Shown: positions 52,285-60,254 of the stretch, piece after piece
Position numbering within the stretch: the first letter of the stretch is position 1
Layout of the letters: each line of letters starts with the position of its first letter
Assembly: GCA_001303025.1 (NCBI GenBank)
Contig: LJNK01000003.1
Location: 36,537-100,536, forward strand
DNA: 64,000 nucleotides
Reading direction: 5' to 3'
From: Deltaproteobacteria bacterium SG8_13
GTDB taxonomy: Bacteria > Desulfobacterota > Desulfobacteria > Desulfobacterales > SG8-13
The notes under the pieces: model-generated
Database searches by the model: none
What the model saw: only the letters and a program-made list of their open reading frames with translations
What the model was told of the DNA's origin: nothing
Program-made: the position numbers and the translations under genes

Positions 52285-53784
52285 ATGACCGTACTGAAAA
52301 ACAAAGCGTTTCTGATCAGCAGCATCCTTTGTGCAGCCACTTTCCTGGCGCTGCTGGCTGTCCGGCTCGATCTGTTCAATACTGTCCTGCATACCCGGGG
52401 GTTGCCGACCGGTGTCGCCCCTGCTGCTGTCGCGGAAAGAGACAGCTGGCTGAATATCTTTCAGGAAAGCGGAAAAATCGGATACGCCCACAGGCGACTG
52501 TCGCGCACCGCGGACGGCTTTGCCATCGAAGAGTCCGTTTTTATGCGTATCAACACCATGGGCATGGTTCAAAACATTCACGTGGAAACCCGCGGGCAGC
52601 TATGGACGGACTTTTCGATGCAGGCGGTTCAATTCCAGATTCGATCGGGTCGCTTCAGTTTTTCGGCCCGCGGAAAGATGGAAAACGGCGTGCTCGATAT
52701 TACCACCGAAAGTGCAGGCAGCCAGCGCAGCTACAAGATCCGCCTGCCCGATACGCCTTATCTGGCTGCCGGGCTTCTCGATGCCCTCCACGCCTCCGAT
52801 TTGAAACCGGGAGATTTTTTCACTTTCAACATCTTCGACCCGGTGAGCATGGGACCGCAACCGGTCAAGGTAAGCGTTATCGGTACCGAAGATGTACAGG
52901 TGATGGGCACTGTTCACTCGGCCACCAAGATTATGCTGAACTTCAAGGGGGCCAATCAGTTTGCCTGGCTTGACGATAAAGGCGATGTCCTGCAGGAGAA
53001 AGGGCTTTTAGGGATGCGGTTGGAAAAGACCTCCCGCCGACAGGCACTGGCCGATATTGGAACCGGTCCGCGCGGCGATCTCACCGACATTTCGTCGGTG
53101 GCTTCCAACGTGGTGTTCGAACAGCCGGACTCTCTGAAGCAGCTGACCATCACCGTCAACGGCATCGACCTCGAGCAGGTGCATCTTGACGGCGGTCGGC
53201 AGTTGCTCCTCGACAACCAGGTGACAATCGTCAAAGAGGATTTACACCAGCTGGCGCCGAGCCTGGAAGCAAAACGCCTGAAGCTTCTGGAGCAGATATT
53301 TCTGCAGCCGAGCCCCTTTATTCAGTCCGACCACAAGAAAATTCGGGACCTGGTCGACAAAATTCTGGAAAACGGCACCGTCAAGCCGCTGCACCGGGCG
53401 CAACAGCTGCTGGGGTGGGTCTACAACAATATCGACAAACGCCCCGTTCTTTCGCTACCGGATGCCCTGTCGACGCTGGAAAACAGGGAGGGAGACTGCA
53501 ACGAGCATGCCGTGCTGCTGGCGGCCATGGCCCGGGCGGCCGGAATCCCGGCCCGGGTTGAAACCGGCCTGGTTTATCTCAACGGTCGATTTTACTACCA
53601 CGCCTGGAATCTGCTCTACCTGGGCAAGTGGGTAACCGCCGACGCGGTATACAATCAGCTGCCGGCCGACGTAACCCATATCCGCTTCACATCCGGCAGC
53701 CGACAACAGTCTGATCTGATGGGCGCATTGGGCCGCGTTCAGATCGAAGTCGTCGATTGGCAGCCGATTGGCCGGGGAGGTTGA
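52285..53784 (+). CDS. Transglutaminase-like protein, membrane anchored
   Basis: 499 aa. One N-terminal helix (about 8-26) anchors the protein, with the rest periplasmic. A beta-rich N-terminal half (about 50-340) precedes the transglutaminase core: NREGDCNEHAVLLAAMARA (catalytic Cys), YYHAWNLL (His) and WVTADAVYNQLP (Asp). This triad suggests protease, amidase or cross-linking activity on envelope substrates. A similar layout occurs in deltaproteobacterial proteins of unknown role. The ribosome-binding site is weak. The 3' end overlaps the convergent tag gene by 46 nt. Confidence 0.9.
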   Translation: MTVLKNKAFLISSILCAATFLALLAVRLDLFNTVLHTRGLPTGVAPAAVAERDSWLNIFQESGKIGYAHRRLSRTADGFAIEESVFMRINTMGMVQNIHVETRGQLWTDFSMQAVQFQIRSGRFSFSARGKMENGVLDITTESAGSQRSYKIRLPDTPYLAAGLLDALHASDLKPGDFFTFNIFDPVSMGPQPVKVSVIGTEDVQVMGTVHSATKIMLNFKGANQFAWLDDKGDVLQEKGLLGMRLEKTSRRQALADIGTGPRGDLTDISSVASNVVFEQPDSLKQLTITVNGIDLEQVHLDGGRQLLLDNQVTIVKEDLHQLAPSLEAKRLKLLEQIFLQPSPFIQSDHKKIRDLVDKILENGTVKPLHRAQQLLGWVYNNIDKRPVLSLPDALSTLENREGDCNEHAVLLAAMARAAGIPARVETGLVYLNGRFYYHAWNLLYLGKWVTADAVYNQLPADVTHIRFTSGSRQQSDLMGALGRVQIEVVDWQPIGRGG

Positions 53785-54347
53785 TGCGCGGCGATGATCG
53801 GATGGCGAAAACAGTGGACGACGTGATCGTTGACCATGCCCACCGACTGCATGTAGGCATAGCAGATGGTGGGACCAACAAATTTGAACCCCCGCTTCTT
53901 CAGATCCCTGCTCATTCGATCCGATACCGCGGTCATGGCCGGAATTTCGGATATCGACCGCCACCGGTTCTGCAGGGGCACGAAATCGACATATCGCCAA
54001 ATAAACCGCTGGAAACTGCCGTACGCCTCTGAAACAGCCAAAAAAGCGCGGGCATTTTCCACAGCCGCCTCTATTTTTAGCCGGTTGCGCACAATCCCGG
54101 TATCGGACATCAACCGCCGGACATCTGCAGGTCCGTATGCGGCCATCGTTTCGGGATCGAAGCGGTCGAAGGCCTGCCGGTAATTTTCCCGCTTTCTGAG
54201 GATCGTCAGCCAATTCAGGCCCGCCTGCGCGCCTTCTAGGACCAGCATTTCAAACAAGCGCCGGTCGTCGTAGGCGGGCAGACCCCATTCCTGGTCATGA
54301 TAGGCGACATACAGGGGGTCCTGCCCGCACCAGTCACAGCGCACCAT
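53739..54347 (-). CDS. tag: DNA-3-methyladenine glycosylase I
   Basis: 202-aa base-excision glycosylase of the HhH fold that removes 3-methyladenine. The zinc-snap N-terminus is CDWCGQDPLYVAYHDQEWG. The recognition region has MLVLEGAQAGLNWLTILRKR, and VGPTICYAYMQSVGMVNDH with the C-terminal HC of the zinc site. Length is typical (E. coli 187 aa), with a tail of about 15 residues. GAGGAG precedes the ATG. It lies 9 nt behind the DinB-family gene on the same strand. Confidence 0.95.
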   Translation of the reverse strand: MVRCDWCGQDPLYVAYHDQEWGLPAYDDRRLFEMLVLEGAQAGLNWLTILRKRENYRQAFDRFDPETMAAYGPADVRRLMSDTGIVRNRLKIEAAVENARAFLAVSEAYGSFQRFIWRYVDFVPLQNRWRSISEIPAMTAVSDRMSRDLKKRGFKFVGPTICYAYMQSVGMVNDHVVHCFRHPIIAAHQPPRPIGCQSTTSI

Positions 54348-54356
54348 TTCGGCTCC

Positions 54357-54887
54357 TCACGTCAGCGACCGGAACAGGGACTTTCCCGGATCCGGTCGCT
54401 GACCTTCCTGCTCCGCCACCCACGCATCATAGGTGGCCTGTATCTGCCGAATGTGTTCGGGGATATGGTTCGTGTAAATGGTAAGCCAGTCGTCAAGGGT
54501 CATGCTGCCGCTTTCCGGATGAAAAATTGTGCCGGACCAGGCACTTTCCGGCAGGGTCTTGATCAGGCGAAAGCTCATTTTCCGCAGGAGGCCAAACAGC
54601 TCCACGGCCTCGGTAGCGCTTTGTTCATGATAGCGCAACGATGCGGCCCACTGGTTTTCATCATACGCCATGATCGACTTGCCGGGCTCGGCAAGAAAAC
54701 ACCGGCAGCGGATGTAACTGTTGGCTTCACTGTCGGCGATATGAAGAAGGATTTCGTGAATACTCCACCGATCGGGACCGGGTTTGTATTGCCACATTTG
54801 TCGCGGAAATTCACTGAGGGCTTCCGCGAGCTGATCGGATGCACGGCCGTAGGATTCGATTTTTGATTTGCGCTCGTCGGCGGTCAT
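54357..54887 (-). CDS. DinB-family protein
   Basis: 176-aa four-helix protein of the DinB/DUF664 (YfiT-like) superfamily of metal-dependent thiol transferases. The probable metal ligands are His in SIHEILLHIADSE (about 43-49) and the HIPEHIRQIQ pair near residue 143. The phrase PGPDRWSIHEIL is a common DinB start. AAAGGAG lies just before the ATG. The substrate thiol is not indicated. It forms a two-gene unit with tag, suggesting a role during alkylation or other DNA-damage stress; this is inference. Confidence 0.9.
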   Translation of the reverse strand: MTADERKSKIESYGRASDQLAEALSEFPRQMWQYKPGPDRWSIHEILLHIADSEANSYIRCRCFLAEPGKSIMAYDENQWAASLRYHEQSATEAVELFGLLRKMSFRLIKTLPESAWSGTIFHPESGSMTLDDWLTIYTNHIPEHIRQIQATYDAWVAEQEGQRPDPGKSLFRSLT

Positions 54888-55027
54888 ACGTTGCTCCTTT
54901 CTTTGCTCCGGTATATCGTTTCCTGTTAGCCGATCGCCGCCAACAAATCAACGACGGAAAGATAGCTTCCGTCGATCGGCGTCCGCCGCCGAAACCCCTG
55001 CACCTTTATCGATTCGAAAATTATTGG

Positions 55028-55033
55028 TATAAT
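55028..55033 (+). promoter_or_regulatory. -10 box before the ABC exporter
   Basis: TATAAT (exact) lies 62 nt before the ABC ATPase ATG, in an AT-rich patch. The hexamer at the right distance (TTTATC, 17 nt upstream) is a poor -35 box. Plausible start of the exporter transcript. Confidence 0.4.
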
Positions 55034-55094
55034 AAGCAGATTCGTTCGGTAATTTCCGGTGGTTGTCACCGCCGGCAGGAAAGATTCGGAGCTT

Positions 55095-55853
55095 ATGATT
55101 GAACTGTCTGAAATCACGAAAAAATACATTTCATTTGTCGCTGTCGACAACCTGACACTAACTGTCAACAGGGGGGAAATCTTCGGTTTTATCGGCCCGA
55201 ACGGCGCCGGCAAGACCACAACAATCAAGATCATCAGCGGCATCATGCAACCCACATCGGGCAGCATTCGCATCAACGGGATCGACGTCCGCCAGAATCC
55301 GGTGGAAGCCAAGCGTAATATCGGATTTATACCGGATCGGCCCTACCTTTACGAAAAGTTGACTGGAATGGAGTTTCTGGGGTTTACCGCCGACATGTAC
55401 GGCGTCAACGGTAACGGGTTCAGGGAAAAGGCGGTCAGGGAGCTCAAGCGCTTTTCCCTCTTCGACTGGGCCGATGAGTTGATCGAATCTTACTCTCACG
55501 GCATGCGGCAGCGATTGATATTCGCGTCAGCGCTGGTTCACGACCCCAAGGTGATCGTGGTCGACGAGCCGATGGTGGGGCTCGATCCGGCTGCCATCAT
55601 CATGGTTAAGGATCTGTTTCAGCAGCTTGCCAGCAGGGGCGCAACCATCTTCATGTCGACCCACACGCTCAAGGTGGCCGAAGATGTCTGCGACCGCATC
55701 GGCGTCATCCACCGGGGTCGCCTGATTGCCACCGGCACCACCGAAGACTTGCAGCGAGAGGCCGGTGTTTCCGATGCCGACCTTGAGAAAGTGTTTCTGA
55801 ACCTTACATCCGGACAGCAAATGAGGCTTCCGTCGGATCCAGCCGGCGGCTGA
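55095..55853 (+). CDS. ABC exporter ATP-binding protein
   Basis: 252-aa nucleotide-binding subunit. Walker A is GPNGAGKTTTIKII (about 36-49), Q-loop near FIPDRPYLYEKLTG, signature SHGMRQRL (replacing the usual LSGGQ by YSHGMRQ), Walker B VIVVDEPMVGLDP and the switch His in MSTHTLKVAEDVCDR. This is the DrrA/CcmA-like type. ATG 55095 has GGAG 3 nt away; an upstream GTG (55059) is an alternative. The permease gene begins 46 nt downstream. Substrate unknown. Confidence 0.93.
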   Translation: MIELSEITKKYISFVAVDNLTLTVNRGEIFGFIGPNGAGKTTTIKIISGIMQPTSGSIRINGIDVRQNPVEAKRNIGFIPDRPYLYEKLTGMEFLGFTADMYGVNGNGFREKAVRELKRFSLFDWADELIESYSHGMRQRLIFASALVHDPKVIVVDEPMVGLDPAAIIMVKDLFQQLASRGATIFMSTHTLKVAEDVCDRIGVIHRGRLIATGTTEDLQREAGVSDADLEKVFLNLTSGQQMRLPSDPAGG

Positions 55854-55899
55854 TCCATGCCTTGCCACAGCGCTCTTCGGGTATTTTTCGAGTGAAACG

Positions 55900-57588
55900 A
55901 TGCCCCCGATTTTTACACTACTGAAACCGAGATTTCTGTCTTTCCGCAATACCGGGCGATCGAAGGCACGGCGGGGCGGAATTCTGCGAATTTTGGGCCT
56001 GGCAGCCGTCGGGCTGACGTTCTGGGGCGGTCTGTTGGCCCTGTCGCTGCGGGTGCTGATCTACTTCAGGAATATCGAGGAAATCGGCGACATTCTCAAC
56101 CACAAGTTGCTGTCAATGATGCTGATCACCGCCTTTGCCCTGCTGATATTCAGCGCCATCCTAACAGCACTGTCCAAACTCTACCTGTCCAGAGATCTGT
56201 TTCTGGTGCACTCCATGCCCGTACCCTGCTCCCACCTGTTTACCGCCAGGTGGATCGATTCTACGGTCGACAGCAGCTGGATGGTGGTCATTTACACCCT
56301 GCCGGTTTTTCTGGCATTCGGCATCGTTTACCACACCGGTCTGTTTTTCTATGCTGCCTGTTTGCTGACCATGTTCTCAATGGCACTGTCCGCATCGGGG
56401 ATCGCCACAGCGGTGGTGATGCTGGCCGTGATAATGGTTCCGGCCAGCCGGATGAAAAGCATCTTCATTTTCATAGGCATTCTATTTTTCGTGATGCTCT
56501 ACCTGGCCATTCGGCTGCTGAAACCCGAGACCCTGGTGGACCCGGAAGTCTTTGATACGGTCATGATCTACATCACGGCCTTGAAAACACCTTCATCGCC
56601 CTTTTTACCGAGCAGCTGGGCCTTGGACGGCATCAGCGCAGCCCTGGATGGCAATACGGGTGAAAGTCTTTTCCAGCTTGGCCTGCTGCTGAGCTTCTCC
56701 GGCAGCCTGCTGTTTCTCAACATTATTTTGGCAGATTTGATTTACAATCGGGGATTTTCCAAAACCCAGACCGCCCAGTCTCGGTTGATCAGAACGGGCA
56801 ATTTGCTGCAGCGCTTCACCGGTTTCCTGCCCGGGCCGATCAAGGCGCATACCGAAAAAGAGCTCAAGAGCTTTTTCCGCGACCAAAGCCAGTGGTCCCA
56901 GTTGTTTTTAATCGGTGCTCTGGTGGTGATTTATATCTACAACTTCAAGGTGTTGCCTCTGGAAAAGTCGCCCATCCAGACGGCCTACCTGCAGAATCTG
57001 CTTTCGTTTCTGAACATGGGCCTGGCGCTTTTCGTTCTGACCGCCGTTGCGGGACGATTCGCCTACCCGGCGGTCAGCACTGAAAAGAACGCGTTCTGGC
57101 TGGTGAAATCTTCCCCCGGGACAATCCGCGGATTCTTGTGGACCAAGTTCTTTATCTACTACATCCCACTGCTGGTCCTGACCGAACTGTTGATCCTGAT
57201 CACCAATGTGTTGCTTCAGGTAACACCGTTTATGATGGTTTTGTCTACAACCACCGTGTTCCTCCTGGTACCGGGGATCGTCTCGATGGGCATCGGCTTC
57301 GGCGCTGCCTATCCGGATTTTGCTGCGGAAAACCCGGCGCAGACCGTAACGAGTTTCGGTGGGTTGGTTTTCATGATCCTGTGTGCAGGGGTGATCGGCG
57401 CGGTAGTCATCGTCGAAGCCGGCCCGGTGTATTATATTTTCATGGCCGACTTCGGCGGAAGATCCCTGTCGGTTTTTCATTATGCCTGGTCCATCGGGTC
57501 TTTCCTGGCCGTTGTGACAATTGCGGTGGCGACCATCGTGCTTCCAATGCGATTCGGAGAAAAGCGGCTGGAGGCCTACCAGATCTAA
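55900..57588 (+). CDS. ABC exporter membrane protein
   Basis: 562-aa integral membrane protein with roughly 12 helices, e.g. LLSMMLITAFALLIFSAIL and IATAVVMLAVIMVPASRM. A cytoplasmic loop in the middle carries NRGFSKTQTAQSRLIRTGNL, and EKELKSFFRDQSQWSQLF precedes the second helical bundle. It resembles large 'putative ABC exporter' permeases rather than the ABC-2 half-size subunits, so one chain may fill both halves of the channel. The ribosome-binding site is weak (GAGTG). It pairs with the ATPase at 55095. Confidence 0.85.
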   Translation: MPPIFTLLKPRFLSFRNTGRSKARRGGILRILGLAAVGLTFWGGLLALSLRVLIYFRNIEEIGDILNHKLLSMMLITAFALLIFSAILTALSKLYLSRDLFLVHSMPVPCSHLFTARWIDSTVDSSWMVVIYTLPVFLAFGIVYHTGLFFYAACLLTMFSMALSASGIATAVVMLAVIMVPASRMKSIFIFIGILFFVMLYLAIRLLKPETLVDPEVFDTVMIYITALKTPSSPFLPSSWALDGISAALDGNTGESLFQLGLLLSFSGSLLFLNIILADLIYNRGFSKTQTAQSRLIRTGNLLQRFTGFLPGPIKAHTEKELKSFFRDQSQWSQLFLIGALVVIYIYNFKVLPLEKSPIQTAYLQNLLSFLNMGLALFVLTAVAGRFAYPAVSTEKNAFWLVKSSPGTIRGFLWTKFFIYYIPLLVLTELLILITNVLLQVTPFMMVLSTTTVFLLVPGIVSMGIGFGAAYPDFAAENPAQTVTSFGGLVFMILCAGVIGAVVIVEAGPVYYIFMADFGGRSLSVFHYAWSIGSFLAVVTIAVATIVLPMRFGEKRLEAYQI

Positions 57589-57714
57589 CCTACACCCTGC
57601 TCAGGGAACCATCCGGTCGCATTCCCTGCCGGGATTGAGGCCACACGAGCTGCCAGAGTGCCGCCGGCCCGCCGACCGGTCCACAGGCACGGTATTGAAA
57701 GTTGAGGACACCGC

Positions 57715-58938
57715 ATGAAACCGGATAGCGATGACATCGTTTGGCAGGCGAATTCCGCAGCAAGGGCTGCGCGGGCCAACAAGGCGCTCACCGATGCCTT
57801 TTCGTCGAAGCATGTTACTGCCATCCGTGAATTTCACCGTGCGATTCCCGGCTACCAGCCCACTCCCCTGGCAGCGCTCTCCAAGCTGGCCGAGTTTCTG
57901 GGGGTCGGCGCCGTCTGGGTAAAAGACGAATCCTACCGGTTCGGCCTCAACGCCTTCAAAGTGCTGGGAGCCAGTTTCGCGCTTATCCGAACCCTGGAAA
58001 AAAAACTGCAGTGCGAACGCATACCGCTGGGTGACAAAAACCGGCAATCGGCTTCCCTGCGCAACCAGCTGGAAAATATTACCTGTGTGACGGCAACCGA
58101 CGGCAATCACGGACGGGCGGTCGCCTGGGGCGCCGAGCAGATCGGTTGTCGCTCGGTGGTTTTCATGCCGGCCGGTTCCTCGCCAGTGCGGCTGGAAAAC
58201 ATCCGCCGGCACGGGGCCGAGGCCAGCATCATCGACGGCAACTACGATGACGCGGTCCGAATGGCAGCCGACCTGGCTGAACAAAACGACTGGCTGCTGA
58301 TCCAGGACACGGCCCGGCCGGGTTACACGCAAATCCCCGAGCAGATCATGCAAGGCTACCTGACCCTGTTCGATGAAGCATTCGAACAGGTCGGCGAGCA
58401 CGAGCCCACGCACGTTTTCATCCAGTGTGGGGTCGGTTCCCTGCCGGCATCCCTGCTGGCGTTCCTGGTCGAGCGTTACGGTGGCCGCCGACCCACACTG
58501 ATATCCGTTGAGCCGACCCGTGCGGCCAGTTTCTATCGGTCGGTCGTCGCCGCTGACGGCAACGCCCACGCGGTGACCGGCAGGCTCGATACCATCATGG
58601 CCGGCCTGGCGTGCGGTGAACCGAGCTCTCTGGCCTGGGAGATTCTCCGGGATCACGGAGACATTTTTGTTGCCTGCCCGGACCGGGTCAGCGTTCGGGG
58701 CATGCGGGTACTCGGCAACCCCTTGCCGGACGACCGGCCAATGGTTTCCGGAGAATCCGGCGCAGTCACCCTGGGGCTGGTGTACGAAATCGCCACCGAC
58801 CCGGCCAACCGGCATCTTCGGGAACATCTGCGCCTGGACCGGTCATCGCGCATCCTGCTGTTTTCCACGGAAGGTGACACGGATCCGCAGATGTACCGCA
58901 AGATTGTATGGGGTGACTGGCGGCCGCGGGCACCATAG
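57715..58938 (+). CDS. dpaL: Diaminopropionate ammonia-lyase
   Basis: 407-aa PLP enzyme (fold type II) converting 2,3-diaminopropionate to pyruvate and ammonia. The PLP lysine is in YRFGLNAFKVLGAS, the asparagine loop TATDGNHGRAVAW is normal, and the phosphate loop is QCGVGSLPASLL. SGESGAVTLGL completes the site. Length agrees with E. coli YgeX (398 aa). GAGGA precedes the ATG. No transporter or regulator for diaminopropionate adjoins it. Serine/threonine dehydratase is a less likely alternative because the GLNAFKVLGAS form is specific to DpaL. Confidence 0.93.
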   Translation: MKPDSDDIVWQANSAARAARANKALTDAFSSKHVTAIREFHRAIPGYQPTPLAALSKLAEFLGVGAVWVKDESYRFGLNAFKVLGASFALIRTLEKKLQCERIPLGDKNRQSASLRNQLENITCVTATDGNHGRAVAWGAEQIGCRSVVFMPAGSSPVRLENIRRHGAEASIIDGNYDDAVRMAADLAEQNDWLLIQDTARPGYTQIPEQIMQGYLTLFDEAFEQVGEHEPTHVFIQCGVGSLPASLLAFLVERYGGRRPTLISVEPTRAASFYRSVVAADGNAHAVTGRLDTIMAGLACGEPSSLAWEILRDHGDIFVACPDRVSVRGMRVLGNPLPDDRPMVSGESGAVTLGLVYEIATDPANRHLREHLRLDRSSRILLFSTEGDTDPQMYRKIVWGDWRPRAP

Positions 58939-58973
58939 CCAGCCATACAGGAAACCGGCAACGGGAAAATCCG

Positions 58974-59003
58974 TTGCAGAGCACCGGATGCACGTGGTAT
59001 AAT
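58974..59003 (+). promoter_or_regulatory. Promoter for the YchF-like gene
   Basis: TTGCAG (58974-58979, partial -35) and TATAAT (58998-59003, exact -10) with an 18-nt spacer. It lies between dpaL and the YchF-like ATG at 59127, giving a leader of about 115 nt. Confidence 0.45.
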
Positions 59004-59126
59004 TTATTCAATATTACTAATGGGTTATTTTCGCCCGTACTGCGGCCCGAAATCGGATTTTTCCGGGCCGAGCGGTTGCGCCAGGTTGCCGCAACACCAC
59101 CGTTTCTTTGGGGACAGTCCACCATC

Positions 59127-60155
59127 ATGAGATCCGCCATCATCGGTCTGACCGGGGCCGGAAAGCAGACCGTATTCGAAGCGCTCACCTGCAGTTTCGA
59201 AGACCACAGCAGCCGGACCGAAGCCCGCATTGGAACCATTCGAGTGCCCGACGAGCGCGTCGATGTGCTCAGCAGAATGTATCGACCCCGTAAAACCACC
59301 TACGCCCAGGTGGAATACTTCCTGCCGGGCGCACACGCGGATAAGGGCAGCCAGCAAGGCACCGGTTGGTCCGCAGTTCGCGACTGCGATGCCCTGATTC
59401 ATGTGGTGCGCAATTTCAGCAGCTACGGAACCGAACCCCCCTCCCCCTGGGAGGATTTCAACCAGCTGGATCAGGAGCTGATCATCGCCGATCTGATTGT
59501 CGCTGAAAAACGCCTGGAACGGCTGACCCTCGATCAAAAGCGGGGCAAAAATATCGACCCCGAGGAGCTGACACTGCTGCAGGCGTGCGTCCGCAGCCTG
59601 GAGGCCGAGATACCGCTGAGAAGAGACCAGCAGCTGGCCGACGCCCATCGGCTGAAAGGCTTTGCGTTTCTGTCGGCCAAACCCATGCTGGTGCTGCTTA
59701 ACAACGAGGATGACGACGATTCGCTGCCGGATCTGCAGGGCCTTTCCGCCGGTGAGTTCTGCCAGGTGATTCGCGGAAAGCTCGAGCATGAACTGGCACA
59801 GATGAGTACTGCGGAAACACAAGAGTTTCTCAAAGAGTTCAACATCCCGGCTGCCGCCACCGATCGGGTGATCACCGCCTCCTATGACCTGCTGGGGCTC
59901 ATCTCTTTTTTCACCGTCGGAGACGATGAAGTGCGCGCTTGGACCATCGGCAAGAATACCCGTGCCGTAGATGCGGCCGGCGTCATCCACTCGGATATGC
60001 AAAAGGGATTCATCCGCGCCGAAGTCTTGTCCTACGGCGATCTGATAGATGCCGGCAGCTATGCTGCTGCGCGCAAGCAAGGGACCGTGCGCCTGGAAGG
60101 CAAAACCTATGAAGTACAAGACGGCGACATCGTTCAAATCCGATTCAATGTGTAA
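59127..60155 (+). CDS. Divergent YchF/Obg-like protein with degenerate nucleotide motifs
   Basis: 342 aa related to the ATPase YchF. The P-loop reads GLTGAGKQT (7-15), so the Ser/Thr after the Lys, which binds Mg2+ in YchF (GKST), is Gln14. The switch II motif DxxG of YchF appears here as FLPG (65-68), with the Asp replaced. The nucleotide-specificity motif is LNNED (191-195). The coiled-coil part is long and the C-terminal TGS domain (about 255-342) is retained: LISFFTVGDDEVRAWTIGK, IHSDMQKGFIRAEVL, ENV-like end DGDIVQIRFNV. The start at 59127 gives a proper family N-terminus. It is likely to bind but perhaps not hydrolyse nucleotides. Not the orthologue of housekeeping ychF. Confidence 0.85.
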   Translation: MRSAIIGLTGAGKQTVFEALTCSFEDHSSRTEARIGTIRVPDERVDVLSRMYRPRKTTYAQVEYFLPGAHADKGSQQGTGWSAVRDCDALIHVVRNFSSYGTEPPSPWEDFNQLDQELIIADLIVAEKRLERLTLDQKRGKNIDPEELTLLQACVRSLEAEIPLRRDQQLADAHRLKGFAFLSAKPMLVLLNNEDDDDSLPDLQGLSAGEFCQVIRGKLEHELAQMSTAETQEFLKEFNIPAAATDRVITASYDLLGLISFFTVGDDEVRAWTIGKNTRAVDAAGVIHSDMQKGFIRAEVLSYGDLIDAGSYAAARKQGTVRLEGKTYEVQDGDIVQIRFNV

Positions 60156-60254
60156 TCGAAACCACCGGCAGACAGTCTCCAACAAGGGATCGACAGGAGC
60201 GGTATCATATGGTTCCGGCAGATGCCGGATGTACATTGAGACCGTCGAAAACAA

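Noticed and set aside
57601..58827. 408-codon open frame opposite dpaL
   Set aside because: dpaL covers nearly the same bases with full-length family motifs; the antisense frame reads as low-complexity Arg/Gly/Pro-rich sequence.
59025..60254. 409-codon frame opposite the YchF-like gene
   Set aside because: It has no domain signature and lies antisense to a recognised protein.
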